Assembly (NCBI RefSeq): GCF_032854445.1
Contig: NC_088306.1
Coordinates: 3,404,373 to 3,468,372 of the forward strand
DNA length: 64,000 bases
Direction: 5' to 3'
DNA from: Liolophura sinensis
Lineage: Eukaryota > Mollusca > Polyplacophora > Chitonida > Chitonidae
Made by a program: the position numbers and the translations under genes. The notes under the pieces are model-generated. The model was not told the DNA's origin and did no database searches. It saw only the letters and a program-made list of their open reading frames with translations. Of the stretch, positions 10,964 to 23,540 are shown in pieces. Within the stretch, counting starts at the first letter, position 1. Each line of letters begins with the position of its first letter.

Positions 10964-13103
10964 CTTAACATACAGCTACATGTAGAGTAATATTTGTTCC
11001 AGAGGCTTTGATATTAAGAAGAGTAAGTAAAATTTTACCTAAATAATACGATCCTGTCGCAAATTGTGTCAATGTATGACTTGTGAATAGGTGCATAGGT
11101 GTGAAAGATTACATTCACACCTGGACTGCACCTATTATACATGCGCATTATATGTATGAGTGTAGGAGGCTTAAAGCCTGAATGAAATGTAATGGGAATG
11201 TGGAAACGCTGACAAAAGGCTGTACTTGTGTATGGATTGTGGGAAGCTTTGGTGGTGTGGGGGTGGTGTGGGGTTGGAGGTGGGGGCGGGGGTATCTGGA
11301 GCCATACCCCAAGTCACATGGTATACATACGCAAATCTCAAATGTGGGACTCTACTCCTCCATGTGTGAAGTCCAGAGTTTTATCTCCAGAAACTCTGAT
11401 TTATCATTCACTTGTCGCACTCTGTATATTTTTGAATGGAAAGGTACACATACTGTGTGAGCTGACCTTCAGCCTTAATATGCATGGGATTATAGGATAG
11501 GTAGAATCTATGTTTAGAAGGTACTTTGGGCTTTGAAAAATTACTACAGTGTATGAAATGTTGACCGTAAATTTGCCTTGTCTATTGCGTGTAGTTTGGC
11601 CAGTGCCAGAGGGTACAGAGTAAGTGATTGTTCCACAAAACATGCGTGTTGTGAAGGTGACAGTCAAGTGGCTTATCAGCGGTTATGCATAAATCCATCC
11701 TGTATTGTTCTTTTCTCACCTAAGCCTTATCATTATTTAAGGGAGTAATACTACCACATATAATGCGTCTCACCAAAGGCGCTTGAGTCTAAAGTCAAGT
11801 GCTTTATCTCCCAATAAATCAGGGGAGAAACTCGGTCATTGGGACATGTGGCAGAAAGCAGCCATTGATAGATCTATATCAGAGTATTTGCACATTTGAC
11901 CTGGAATTATTCCGACCTCTGACCTTAAATGGGAAATCTTGATCACCTGAAATAGCCTCATGAATGACCTCCCCTTCCCTCACCTCCACCCTCCCCTGAC
12001 CTCAAGCCTTTATCTTTATCCTTAATGCATGGAGTGTGAAAGCCTCTGAAGTAAGAGCTACATGTACAGGGAGTTATTTGAAGAAAATGTGTACAATGTT
12101 GATGGCTCTTTTGAAGTAATGGATGTATCTTTGAGGATCATTTCTCCACCTGCCCTGAGCTGATTTATGCTAGTTTATGAAGAAAACTTTGTCAGGCTGA
12201 AGCTGTATCATCACAAGTTTTAACATAATGTCAGATTTGCTCAAATTGGTTAAAATTATTTATTGATAACATTAAAAGCCTGCAAACAATTTTAGGTTAG
12301 TGAAGGTCATAACAGCAAATTTCCCAGCTGTTAACATTCTTAGTTAAAATATTATTGACATGGTAGTTTTGTCCTGCACCAAACCGATTGCCCTAGTCAA
12401 AATACCATTGGGTACAGGACCCTGTCTTTGTCCTTCTACTGTATTTCCAAGCTTGCAGTATATCTGAGTGGAAACTTCATGTGGCAACAAGAGATTTTTG
12501 CATATCGTGGAATTTATTGACCTGGACCTGATTTTTAAAACTTTCCAGTCTTTACATGGTTCCTTTATTTCTTGTTTTCTTGTAAAGAAAAACCCAACAT
12601 CTGACATTGTGGCTGAACTCAAGAGTTAAAGCGACCCACAGATAAAGCCCCTCCGCACCCAGTGACCTAGTATCGGGCACGTTGTTAGGTAAAAGAGGAG
12701 CTGTAAAATCGTCCATAGGTCCAAAGTGCTGGGATTATTCTCTGTAGTGAACCAACACACCAGCTTAGCTATTCTCTGCGTGTAAATTATGAGTGCAAAG
12801 ACAGGGTATATTTAACAGTTCGGGACTCTCAGTCTGGAAGCTCAAGATTTTGTGGTTTCCTTTCTGGTTCATTGTGCTCGCATGTGATTCGCTGTTAGAC
12901 TTGAATTTATAATGAGACTACATGTAGTATAGAAGGAGGATCTAACATTTAGTGGGTCATGTTCACTCTCTTGAACTGAAACCTCCATTTTGCAATGACC
13001 TGATGCAGTGCACCGTAATGTGCGCACATAGATGCTAACAACTTACTAAGCAGTTCTTTTGTTCATTTTCGTCCATTAAATTTAAACCGTAAATTTTAAA
13101 CCA
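10964..13103. other. Non-coding stretch
   Basis: No supported gene. The region includes a G-rich tract at 11252-11294. Open frames at 11182-11500 and 12344-12622 have no domain I recognise. Confidence 0.4.
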
Positions 13104-13225
13104 GCAACTCGCAGATAGTCATGGTTTCCCCAAGGGGTTCTGCCCGGTTTCCTTTCACCATAGTGATGGTTGTCATTGTATAAGTAAAATATTTTTCAGT
13201 ACAACATAAAAAAAAAAAAACCTCA
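13104..13225 (+). mobile_element. SINE 3' fragment, family 1, old
   Basis: The run CAACTCGCAGATAGTCATGG, CCCGGTTTCCTTTCACCATA, GTATAAGTAAAATATTTTTC and AGTACAACATAAA matches the second half of the 9947-10211 SINE in order, with many substitutions. The terminus is an A-run rather than TAAATAAA. Head and first half are missing. Confidence 0.7.
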
Positions 13226-15002
13226 GATAAAAAATGAACACCACACTGCAGAATTTTGCACTTACACATTGGCAGTGATTGTCTTGAACAAAAAAAAGTC
13301 TTCCACTGTAAATGCTGGCTACAGTCATATAATGGGTATTAGTGAAAAATTCATGACTACAACATAGAACGCTATTCAAGTAATTCAGTTAAATTAAAGA
13401 AATTGTGTAGTTTGTTGTCTTCCAGTCAAGGCGATGCCTCGATCAACAGGCTTCAGGGTTTCACAAGAAATAGAATTTGATCTTATAAGGTAAAAATGAC
13501 CTCTGTAGTCTTAAAATGAGCCATATGCTCTTGAAATGAGCCAAGACATGCACTATGAAATCATATGTGCATAAAGACTTGAAAGTGAAGGTGGTGTCTA
13601 AAGTCTCAGTCGCTACTTGTAAGTCCCAGGAACTGTTAAAACCATGTAGGTCTTTGAAAAAAAAAAATGCCTGACCCGGAAAGAACAGCCATAGAGAAGC
13701 TTTTGTAATAACTGCGTAAATGGTGTAGATTTTGGGTCGTGTCAATTTTTGTGGGAAGTAGGATAATCCAGTAAGTGGTTGTGGGGTTGGCTAAACCTCC
13801 CCTGTGTCACACACCTACTCTGTCTAGGTGATGTGTCTGTCTTGGTGTACATAGAGAAACAATACCGGGTACTGTCACATCTGCTCCAAACATGCTACAT
13901 GTATATCTATTTCCCTCTTAACCTAGAAAGTTGCAGTTACAACTGCCAGGCTAGATGTTTGCCCCAGGAACTTAACTTTATTGCACTCGCTTAGCTAAAA
14001 TGTAAGGAATATGTACTAGCTCTGGAGTTCTTTCAAAAAGCAAGACGATCTGTCCTGTAGGCAGGAAGTTGCCATGCTTTGAATTGTGGTGGTCAGTAGT
14101 TGTGGAAATAGTATAATAACACGTGCTGATGCAGGTGTTATCACACCACCAAACTGAACAAGTGGATGTACACGTGTTTGCGTTCCTCCTGTATATTGTA
14201 TAAGTGTGTTTGTATGTTACAAACTTTGTTAACTGCAATGCACAATAAAGAACCACAACACTTTCAACTGCATATTTGTTTGCGTGCATGCACTGCAGCC
14301 TGCGCTGCATGCGTTTAGAATGAATCACCATGCCTTTGTAAACACACACCGCTAAAAGCACCTCACCTGTAATACATATATGTAGAAACGAGGTTAAGAC
14401 TAAGTGTACATGCAAGTAGACATCTTTTTCCCAGCCGGCTGTATTGTACAAACAGGGACAAATTTTTGTCTACTCTCATAGAAAATAGAAAAAGAAAGTG
14501 AAAAGAAACAAAAGTACTCACACGTTTGAAAAGTAATTTGCATATTAAAACCCGAGTACACAGGTGGTATCATTACTTCTTGATTCAACGAGCAAGTTTA
14601 ATAATAAACCTTTATCTGCACTTTGTGAACATGCAGAGCCATTTTAGAATCACAGTGTTAGATATGAAACTGCAACACTTCCTTAGCTTTTTGCACAGTA
14701 TACATGTAGTTCTCTCTTTGTGCGCATATTACCAGAGTTAATGTCAATGTGTGTTGTCATACTCTACCTACATGTATTTCCGGAACATAGAAAAACCACA
14801 ATGACAAATCTGGAACCGTTTGCCATACATGACATTATTTGTGCAAATCCTGATAGAGAAGAGATTATTGTGCGAAGTTTTCTGTCTAGGTCAGATTGAC
14901 CCATACGTGTAGATATGTAGTTTGTATATTGAATATGTAGCATAGACATTTTATCTATATATTAAGCTGTTGTTTTGTTTTTCCCTGATTTTTGTGCAGT
15001 GG
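13226..15002. other. Non-coding stretch
   Basis: A 157-codon minus-strand frame at 13978-14451 is the longest here, but it has a chance-like composition rich in Cys, Thr and Tyr and no motif. Nothing else is recognised. Confidence 0.4.
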
Positions 15003-15280
15003 GAATGGGTCATGGCCAAGTGGGTAAAGGTGCTTGTCTTTTTAGTTTTAGTGACACATGATTATTGACAAAATGATTTGCAATGATATCTAGGTTCAGA
15101 GCTAGCCATGGGCAGGTTATGTCAAGATTCTCCTGTTTTCACTGCCTGTGGTCCTCCTCTACCAGGAATATCACATAATGTGCATATCAGTTTGTCAGTA
15201 ACTTGCCAAGGTTGGGGTGTTCCTCTGGCACCCGTTCTTTCGTCTTCCCATGAGACTGCCATCAAATTAATAATAACATA
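15003..15280 (+). mobile_element. tRNA-derived SINE, family 2
   Basis: A good A box, TGGCCAAGTGG, lies at 15013-15023 in a tRNA-like context. A diverged B-box-like GGTTCAGAGCT lies at 15093-15103. The body includes CAGTAACTTGCCAAGGTTGG, then GTGTTCCTCTGGCACCCGTT, and ends ATGAGACTGCCATCAAATTA. This body differs from family 1 but is shared with 19030-19352. The terminal GTGAAATATTCTTGAG block is lost here. Confidence 0.65.
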
Positions 15281-15728
15281 TTAGTACATTATTCACTGTT
15301 CACCCATTCCCCTAGGAATGTTACTGAAAACTTATTCCCATTATGAAATCAACAGCACCACCTGCACATACAACTTCGTGTGTAAATCATGTTTACTGAC
15401 TCCAGTAGTTACTTATGTTCTTTATCTTATTAAGCATCTCAAGCACGTGTTCATTTGTGACCTCAGTGATGTCTGGGAGATGTCTCGGGCTGTAGAAAAC
15501 CAAGCATTTAGCACTCCTACTACTCAAACTGTCAAATTGTATTGGAGCCTGTTTCAAGTTGCCAATTTTTAAAAAAATAGATATATGTTTCATTCTGATA
15601 TTAAAATCTTTCCTTATGATGAACAAAATTTATACAGGTGTGAAAAGTAGACACACACCTGTACAAATCCTTCCTTTTATGCCACTCCTTAAATCTTGAT
15701 AATCAAGGATATATTTGTATATTCCATC

Positions 15729-15952
15729 ACCCTAAATGACCTAAAATTTTGCACACAAAGGTGGGTTTTTAGAGACAAATAAATGTCACAAAACATTAAA
15801 TTTTGGTGCTGAAACTTACAAGTTTCCGGTGGAATATCATCATATCACCCTCAAAAGCAAACCGCAAAACAGATTTCTAAGACCCGTAGAACTCTCGGAA
15901 TCAGGAAAACTGGGCAGATAGTCATGAATGAAGTTAATGATCATTTAGGTCA
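15729..15952 (+). mobile_element. MITE family 2, copy 1
   Basis: The left end ACCCTAAATGACC is mirrored by GATCATTTAGGTC at the right end. The core contains TTTTTAGAGACAAATAAATG, GGTGCTGAAACTTACAAGTT and AAGCAAACCGCAAAACAGAT. It matches 62297-62516 in the same orientation and 34588-34796 in the opposite one. It is about 224 bp long and non-coding. Confidence 0.75.
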
Positions 15953-16389
15953 TATGCGATTCTGAAGAGAACTCTAGATGCTGTGTTGTAATATTGTATG
16001 CTAAGTTGTAAAAATACAACATATTGGTGACACATGATTTACATGTACTTGTAACTTGTTCTCTCTTACCAAAGCACCATTTGACTGCGGGTGTTCTCAC
16101 TTCACCCTTCAATTGGGAGTCAATACCGTTCAGTTTGTTGAACATCTGCAGTCATCATTGTCAGAAAGCAGATTGCTGCAGTGTTTTGGCGCTGAGTGCA
16201 CATGTATGTCTTACTGTAGTATAGAGGGTGTTGGGTGTGATAGGAGACTCGGATGGATTCAGAAAAGAAAAAAAAAGCACTAAAACATGGTACTGATGAA
16301 TGGTATAGATGTCAGTGACTAAATCCTGATTGACACTAGAGTAGTTCTGAAAGTGACAACTGGAGTGTTAATATGACAGAAAGTCTTAT

Positions 16390-16660
16390 GTTTATTTATT
16401 TATTTATTTGATTGGTGTTTTACGCCGTATTCAAGAATATTTCACTTATACAACGGTGGCCAGCATTATGGTGGGAGGAAACGGGCAAAGTCTGGGGGAA
16501 AACCCACAACCATCCGCAGGTTGTCGACAGACCTTCCCACTTGCGACCGGAGAGGAAGCCAGCATGAGCTGGACTTGAACTCATAGCGACTGCATTGGCG
16601 AGAGGCTTCTGGGTCATTACGCTGCGCTAGCGCGCTAACCGACTGAGCCACGGAGGCCCC
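16390..16660 (-). mobile_element. tRNA-derived SINE, family 1, full length, 12-bp target duplication
   Basis: On the minus strand it reads GGGGCCTCCGTGGCTCAGTC through the B-box-like GAGTTCAAGTCCAGC and the body to the TAAATAAATAAA-type tail. It is flanked by a perfect 12 bp direct repeat AGAAAGTCTTAT at 16378-16389 and 16661-16672. An intact head, intact tail and perfect duplication make this the best full-length insertion in the window. Short open frames within are artefacts. Confidence 0.93.
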
Positions 16661-16672
16661 AGAAAGTCTTAT

Positions 16673-19029
16673 TTAACTACATGTATAAGTATAAACTGCT
16701 TTGAAATTAACACTCCATGTCTTTAAGGCCCTTTGGTACTGTCCCTGTTGGGCAAGCATGTGACTGGGCGTGGGAAGTTTTCATGGAATTGGAAAAGCAT
16801 TAGAGGGACATGGAAAGAAAAAATGTGAGATAGGAGTAGTGTTTAAAGTCACCACAGACTGATTGTCTTCAATATGTGTAGTACAGTGGAGAGTCCTTTA
16901 TGCATGTGCATGTAGCTACAAGCATGAAATGCATTGAAATTGGCAACTGGTTCATTTCATCAATGTTCTTTAGTACTGTACCTGATGCACAAGTATGTAA
17001 ATGGCATTTAAGAGTGTTCACAATATAGTGAGTGTGGTAAGGAAGAAATTGTTGTTGTTATTCATTCTTATGGGTGTCAGTGTGATATGACAGGTCTCTC
17101 AATTATTTTGCTGTATGGAAAAAAAGACGGCGGTACATTTCATACCATGGGGGTTTATTAGAAGGTGGTTACCAGATAACTGCATCCTGCTTCTTCAGTA
17201 AAATTATTTTGTTATAATTTTAAGCTGTCTGCTTTTACCAAAACTTTTATTGTAGTTCATTTTATTTGCCGCCAGGTAGCTGGCTACTTGTCTAGTGGAG
17301 TCTTCTGTTGATGAAGATAAGAATAACCCTACATGCACAGATTTTCCTAGTTTTGTATTTACGTAGAAATTCTCAAACTCTCAGTCGTGAGAACAGAAAG
17401 GTTGTGGTATACTTTATATGTACATGTACTCTGTGAAACAAGACATTTTAATATGAAGTACAGTGTACATGAGAGTTCTGAAATTACCATTGATGCTCGT
17501 AAGTTTGGATGAGCAAGCTCCAAAAGAAAAATTTCAACAAGATCAACTTCTTGGGACTGCTTTTGAACTAGAAAGGATATTGTAGTTGATTGTAAACCAT
17601 AAGATTACAGATGACTTGAAAGCGTGTAATGATGAAATACGAATGATCGTGATAGAATGGAACCCTGAACTTGTGTTACTGCATAAGTGTTTACTCTCTT
17701 AGCCATTGAGAATTTCTAGTGGTTTTTCTCAAAGGTAAGAACTGTTGACATTTGTACAATTACCCAGCTCACAACAATGCTACTGTCCACACGTTCCGTC
17801 AATATAGATTCCCTGCGGAAAGAGAGCTGGTCTGGAGTCGTGCTGTATTGTGGTAGAGTGGACACATGAATGACGCCCTGATGGTAAACTACTTACGCTG
17901 TACATTTTTGTTGAAGAGCATGAATTTATCTTTAAGTACACACTGAGGAACATATCAGTGAAGAATAAAAGCGACAACTTTTTTAGTTTTTAGTTTTTAA
18001 ATATAATTCAGTTTTGAATCTTGTAAGACTAAAACCAAGGTCAAGCTGCAAGCTTCTTGGGAACATTTGGTCACAAGAAGTTTTTAGAGTATAAAGCATG
18101 GTGAAAACCTGTAGAGGAAAAGTTCCTTGTTAATGGGTTGTTAGTCTTCAACACCTCCATGCTTGAATAAACATTTCTTCGTGACATAACATAAAGTAAC
18201 CTGTACTTGAAAATTATGTCAAAAAGAAAACATCCTGACCTTCCTATCCTTGCATATGTAAGCACAATTTATTAATTGCTCTTTCAGGTGAAATTTCGTG
18301 TAAAAGTGCAAGCATTCGAAGAGGAAGCGGAATAATCCGATTGTTCGAGTCTCGTCAGCCATGTTTGCAAACGTGAGGTGCAGTTCTAAACTTGTCCCTT
18401 TGACCTCAGGGACACATTTCCTGACAACATTCTAGTTAATTGGCGATAACACCAGATACCTCAATCATTCACTGACAGTTCATACGTTTTAAACAAAAAA
18501 GTTAGGGATTATGGTGATTATACTTAACCCAGTAAGTGAAAACTATATCTGCAAGAAACATCAGACACCAAAATTTATTTGATGAAATGCCATTGATACT
18601 AAAATTATTACGGATAAATTGGTTCCCATAGCAGAAATTGTTGGGAAACCAAAAAGTGTTTCCCAGCGACTCTGAAGTCCTCATACCTGTAATTTAGATT
18701 TTCATAAGAATGACTGACAGTGACAAGGTGCTCTTAATCATATTGTTTTGGATGGGTGAAATATTCTGGGTTATAATACCTCAAAGTTACACAGTTACTT
18801 TGATTCAGCATTAAGTCTGGCAGGCAGACAAGATATTTGGTCATTTGGTCATGCACAAACATCCCAGTGAAGAAGGGACATGTACTTAACAATGTTTAAT
18901 GTTTTATCCCACAGATATACTTGTATCAGAAGAATATGAAATCTCTGCATGAGTGTACATGCATAAATTAAATGATAAGCCGAAAGAAGGGCGTGGGCTG
19001 TTGATTAACTTTGCCTACTTTTCAGTTGC
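16673..19029. other. Non-coding stretch
   Basis: Unique AT-rich DNA with no supported gene or repeat. Open frames of 60-65 codons at 17780-18684 are not supported. Confidence 0.4.
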
Positions 19030-19352
19030 TGCATGAAGTGACATTTAGGGTTCAAATCCGGCCTTGGACCACGGATTTGCAGATTCCCAAGCTGTAGTTT
19101 GATGACAAGAAGCGCTTGGCCATTTGTGCAGTCTAACATTCATTAAAGACCACATGTCTCTCATCCGTTACCGTGTGGATATGTCAACGTTATGTTAGGA
19201 AAGTTTGTCTTTAACTTGCCAAAGGTTGGTGGTTTAATTACCCTGTTCACTTTGGATACCTCCACCAGTAAATCTGACCACCGTTGTAGATTAAAGTGGA
19301 AAATTCCTGAATGTTGCGTTAAACAACGTGCAATAATGTAAATAAATAGACG
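19030..19352 (+). mobile_element. tRNA-derived SINE, family 2, old copy
   Basis: A canonical B box GGTTCAAATCC lies at 19049-19059. It is followed by AACTTGCCAAAGGTTGGTGG and CCTCCACCAGTAAATCTGAC, then a diverged shared tail (GTGGAAAATTCCTGAATGTT, then AATAAATAG). The body matches 15003-15280, and the tail order matches family 1, so the two families appear to share one 3' tail. The A box was not recognised. Confidence 0.65.
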
Positions 19353-20130
19353 TAAAATTGAAAGCTCAGGGATGTACAAGTACATGCATCTGAAGCATAA
19401 GGGCCTATAGGAATACGGTTATGAGGAGTTTAGTAGACGACGCAACAGGTTGAACACACATGTTGGATCACATTTGACGCAGCAGACTCGTGAAGGGACA
19501 CAAGCTCAGGGCGTTACAGATAAATGTAAACATGCTCCAGAAGGTTCTTCCCACATGTGGCTCAATCCGGCTTGATCCACCATCACTTCCAGGTCTTCTT
19601 ACCACATCCACATGTCTTGTATCAGAACTCACACGCCTGAACAGCGTCTACGTGACATGAAGCGGATTACCGGAGAGACGGATGTCTTAATTGTTAGGCT
19701 TCTCACTGTGAAAAGGCAATTTTTATCCCAGTTTATTCTTCTCCCAAAATAAGCTGACTTGAAAGAAGATCTGTGTTACTCATTTAAAAGGGTTGGTTTT
19801 GGTTTAGGTTTTTCGCTTTAGTGTTTAAAACTGATCATATTACCTGTAACTATAAAACCTTCATGAACATTGAACAAATTGTTAGGGTGTATGGTGGCAC
19901 ACGTAGGCATTCTTCTGACCTCTCACCTCTCGTCTTGTTTTAATCACTGCTCTGTTTGGACCACGGTTGCTTCTTTGAAGGCCATTATCAACCTTTTTCC
20001 ATCAAATGTTCCGGTTACAAATGCATGAAGAAGCAAGTACATAATGTATCTATCAGACTGAAAGGCCCCATTTTTCTCACCATTAATAACACCGTTGATC
20101 TGATACTGATTATTGATTATAGGCTGAATC
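19353..20130. other. Non-coding stretch
   Basis: No supported gene. The 79-codon minus-strand frame at 19944-20183 has no domain and runs into the SINE. Confidence 0.4.
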
Positions 20131-20141
20131 TGTAATCTGGG

Positions 20142-20318
20142 ACAGTCCTCCGTAGCAGAGTGGTTTGTGTGCCAGCGCAGCACAGTGGGGCTGTCACTAA
20201 TGCGATTTGTGAGTTCAAGTCCAACTTACGCTGGCTACCTCTCCGGTCTTACGCTGGTCACCTTCATATAAGTGAAATATCCTTGAGTAAAGTGTAAAGC
20301 TCCAATCAAATAAATAAA
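20142..20318 (+). mobile_element. SINE family 1, internally deleted, with target duplication
   Basis: The head (GTCCTCCGTAGCAGAGTGG, then GCCAGCGCAGCACAGTG) and B-box-like GAGTTCAAGTCC are present, as is the tail (AAGTGAAATATCCTTGAGTA, then AATCAAATAAATAAA). The central CAGCAACCTGCGG block is missing. An 11 bp flanking repeat with one mismatch (TGTAATCTGGG at 20131-20141, TGTATTCTGGG at 20319-20329) supports retrotransposition. The right repeat abuts the 53-bp array. Confidence 0.8.
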
Positions 20319-20330
20319 TGTATTCTGGGT

Positions 20331-21130
20331 CGTACTACCTGTACACCTACATGTATGTCAAGGTATGCTTCCTATCATTACATGTGGTTGGTACTACCTG
20401 TATACCTATGTCAAGGTATGCCTCCTATCATTACATGTGGTTGGTACTACCTGTACACCCATGTCAAGGTATGCTTCCTATCATTACATGTGGTTGGTAC
20501 TACCTGTACACCTATGTCAAGGTATGCTTCCTATCATTACATGTGGTTGGTACTACCTGTACACCCATGTCAAGGTATGCTTCCTATCATTACATGTGGT
20601 TGGTACTACCTGTACACCCATGTCAAGGTATGCTTCCTATCATTACATGTGGTTGGTACTACCTGTACACCTATGTCAAGGTATGCCTCCTATCATTACA
20701 TGTGGTTGGTACTACCTGTACACCCATGTCAAGGTATGCCTCCTATCATTACATGTGGTTGGTACTACCTGTACACCTATGTCAAGGTATGCTTCCTATC
20801 ATTACATGTGGTTGGTACTACCTGTACATCTATGTCAAGGTATGCTTTCCTATCATTACATGTGGTTGGTACTACCTGTACACCTATGTCAAGGTATGCT
20901 TCCTATCATTACATGTGGTTGGTACTACCTGTACACCTATGTCAAGGTATGCTTCCTATCATTACATGTGAGTGGTACTACCTGTACACCCATGTCAAGG
21001 TATGCTTCCTATCATTACATGTGGTTGGTACTACCTGTACACCTATGTCAAGGTATGCTTCCTATCATTACATGTGGTTGGTACTACCTGTACACCTATG
21101 TCAAGGTATGCTTTCCTATCATTACATGTA
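20331..21130. repeat. 53-bp tandem repeat (minisatellite), 15 copies
   Basis: The unit runs from GGTACTACCTGTACACC through ATGTCAAGGTATGCTTCC to TATCATTACATGTGGTT. The anchor CTACCT recurs at 20335, 20394, 20447 and then every 53 bp to about 21084. The first interval is longer because of an extra ACATGT. Copies near 20821 and 21084 gain one T. Because 53 is not a multiple of 3, each unit shifts frame, so three overlapping open frames of 217-258 codons appear that encode the same 53-residue period. These are periodicity artefacts. Units differ by only one or two bases. Confidence 0.95.
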
Positions 21131-21632
21131 GGTCAGAGTGATCCAAGTGCGTGCATACCTGTATGTCACAAAGAATTCCGTGAAGTCACACAGGAGTTTT
21201 TATCATAGTAGGTGGCTACCTGCTCATTTTTTATTATTATTATTATTATTGTTATTATACTCATTATTTTTCATTTAGAAAAGTGGCAGGCAGTGGGTAA
21301 TTGTAGTTTCTAATGAAGCACATGATGTTTAACCTGACTAGCTTCACCTGTAATTGTATTATCTGTAAACAAGGTGATACATTTCAGTTCTTAAATCAAG
21401 TTTCTCTTTGATTCCTGAAATACCCTTGGTTTACATCCACGTTATATTCAGGCTTGTTTTCTTTTAACCTTGAACGAGGCATTCAGTTCCACAAATACAT
21501 CGCAATTTAACTGTTAATGTTTTCTGTGTGTGGTTTAAAATAACCGTTGTCCTTCAGGTACCTGAACTGTGTAACTCCAGGTGAGCTAGCTGTCTACAGC
21601 GCCAAATTTGCTGCATCAAGACTTGTACCATA
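21131..21632. other. Non-coding, with a (TTA)n run
   Basis: A TTA/TTG microsatellite occupies about 21230-21259. Otherwise this is unique AT-rich sequence with nothing recognised. Confidence 0.5.
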
Positions 21633-21838
21633 TTTCACCTAAAGTTTAGGATATGTCCAGTGGCCGATACAGCTTGATACTCATTTATTCCTGCACCTTA
21701 GTGGGCCACTTAAAAGTTTTTGGCAAAATAGGATTAGTTTGTTACCAGAAAAACTGGAATCTTGGCATGAGAAATATAATTTTAAGGCCTTTATGTGCTT
21801 CTGAAGGTGTATTTTTACATACCAAACTTTAGGTGAAA
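21633..21838. mobile_element. MITE family 3, copy 2
   Basis: A perfect 15 bp terminal inverted repeat: TTTCACCTAAAGTTT at 21633-21647 and AAACTTTAGGTGAAA at 21824-21838. Outside it the next bases also pair loosely. Length is 206 bp, and there is no coding capacity. It shares the right half with 9110-9341. Confidence 0.75.
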
Positions 21839-23540
21839 CACGGTAATGCTTTGAGTGACCTTTGACACGTGATACTATTTTACCATGCTAAATCTCCATG
21901 TTCAGTTGCCTGACCTGTGATCTTTAAAATGCTCAGCTTGACATTGAATTCAAGAGGTAAAAATAGTGAATCAAGGACTGGAGTTCAAGAGTAGATGTGC
22001 ATGTATACTGCAGAAAATATCTACATGTGTGTCTGGGTAAGCAAGATCATCAACGGTAAACAACTTTATTTATACTGCATCAGACTTGTTCAGACGGCAC
22101 GATGAGTCGGTGAGTTTGAAACTAAACATGCTGACCAGGCATTTTACATTTACATTAACATTGACATTACTGTTCTAACCTGCATGGTGGATGTTTGAGG
22201 GTCCTGCGTGTGTAGCTATTTGGCCAGTTATCCCATTTTTGTTCTGCTACATTAACAAGATTGAGGTCTGGTACATTTTTGTTGAAATTTTTTTTTTTAT
22301 GCTCATGATGGGATAACAAAGAACAGCTTCATTTGTGCAAATGTAATATATACATGTAGTAATCTGAATCTGTTCTTCCTTGAAAGGAAAAGAAATGTTT
22401 TCATGCGGACGGTCCCCTTAAGAATCTACCCCCCCCCCCCCCCCCACCCACCCCCAATTCATTATTTTTCCATTTCGCTCTGATTTTTGGTTGTCGTTTT
22501 TCTAACACTTGTATTTTCAGTCTGATGCTTCCAGTGTGTACAGCAGTATTGGTTCATAAACACTTTTTGACAGCAACATTTAGCTGTGAAGTCATGAGAT
22601 CAAATCCAGGCTCTGTAAATTTGTAAAATGTAGTTCTGTGCCATGGGTGTTCAATGTAACGCACAAACTTTCATGTAGCGATCCAAGCTTGTAAGTTTGG
22701 TTTACATGGACATGGATTAGGGTATACTTATTTGGAAAAAAATTCTTCCTTCCCCCCCTTCCCCACCCAACAGGCCAGTCTAGTTTGAACATGGAAAATA
22801 TAAGCATTTTATTCAATGCAAAGTGGTCGGCAATCCTTAGTTGTTCTGTAACATGGCATAATCTGTTAAGCTCCAGGGACTGATATTTGGCCCCATTTCC
22901 ATTGGTCTGTTTTCCATTTTACAGTCCCAAATGTTCTAATAGGGGAATCAGGCCACAAAATTTGGCGTGAACGAAACGATCGTTTGCACATTGGTTATGT
23001 GGATTGTAGTTGTGCAGACTGATAAATCCGTTACGCTGATCTGGCCCCCCAGAAAGTTCCCATAAATGCACTGCTTGAACTGCGTAGCGCTCAACGGGTA
23101 TACGATAGTTACCCACACAAGGTTGTTCACAACCAATTTGCGCGAATGATTGGTTCGTTTTTGCATCGTGGTGAACTGAATGATCGGTTATTCAAGGCTT
23201 AAAACCTGTAACCGTTTTTTTGGTCACATCAACCACCCAAATTTTTTGGCCGGGGGAATTAATTTGCCAAGATGTGTACTTTTCAGATATACACACCTCT
23301 CTTTCCTTGTTTGAACAATGGGGTTAAGGAATAATAATGAGGAGTGGAAGTTCGTGTGTTTGATTTTGGTGAAGTGTTTGTTAAAGGTACATGACCTAGA
23401 TTAAGTAAAAGTTAGGTGTAAAAAGTTCACATGAAAGTCACAGGTCTCTGTTTTTTTGCATTTTTGCGTAACAATTTTGAGCCTCCTGGTACTTTTGCAA
23501 AAGCTGTGAATTATTATCCGGGATAGGCATTCTCTATATC
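21839..23540. other. Non-coding stretch
   Basis: Unique sequence with a poly-C tract (listed). Open frames at 22592-23166 on the minus strand show no recognised domain. Confidence 0.4.
22429..22455. repeat. Poly-C tract
   Basis: About 17 consecutive C, then CACCCACCCCC. The complementary strand is an uninterrupted G-run that could form a G-quadruplex. Homopolymer length in assemblies is often unreliable. Confidence 0.9.

Noticed and set aside
13978-14451. 157-codon minus-strand frame
   Set aside because: No domain, no splice signals, and composition typical of translated AT-rich non-coding DNA.
20318-21208. Overlapping open frames of 217-258 codons across the 53-bp array
   Set aside because: The period is not a multiple of 3, so all three frames encode the same shifted repeat. 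No start context or non-repeat protein is attached.
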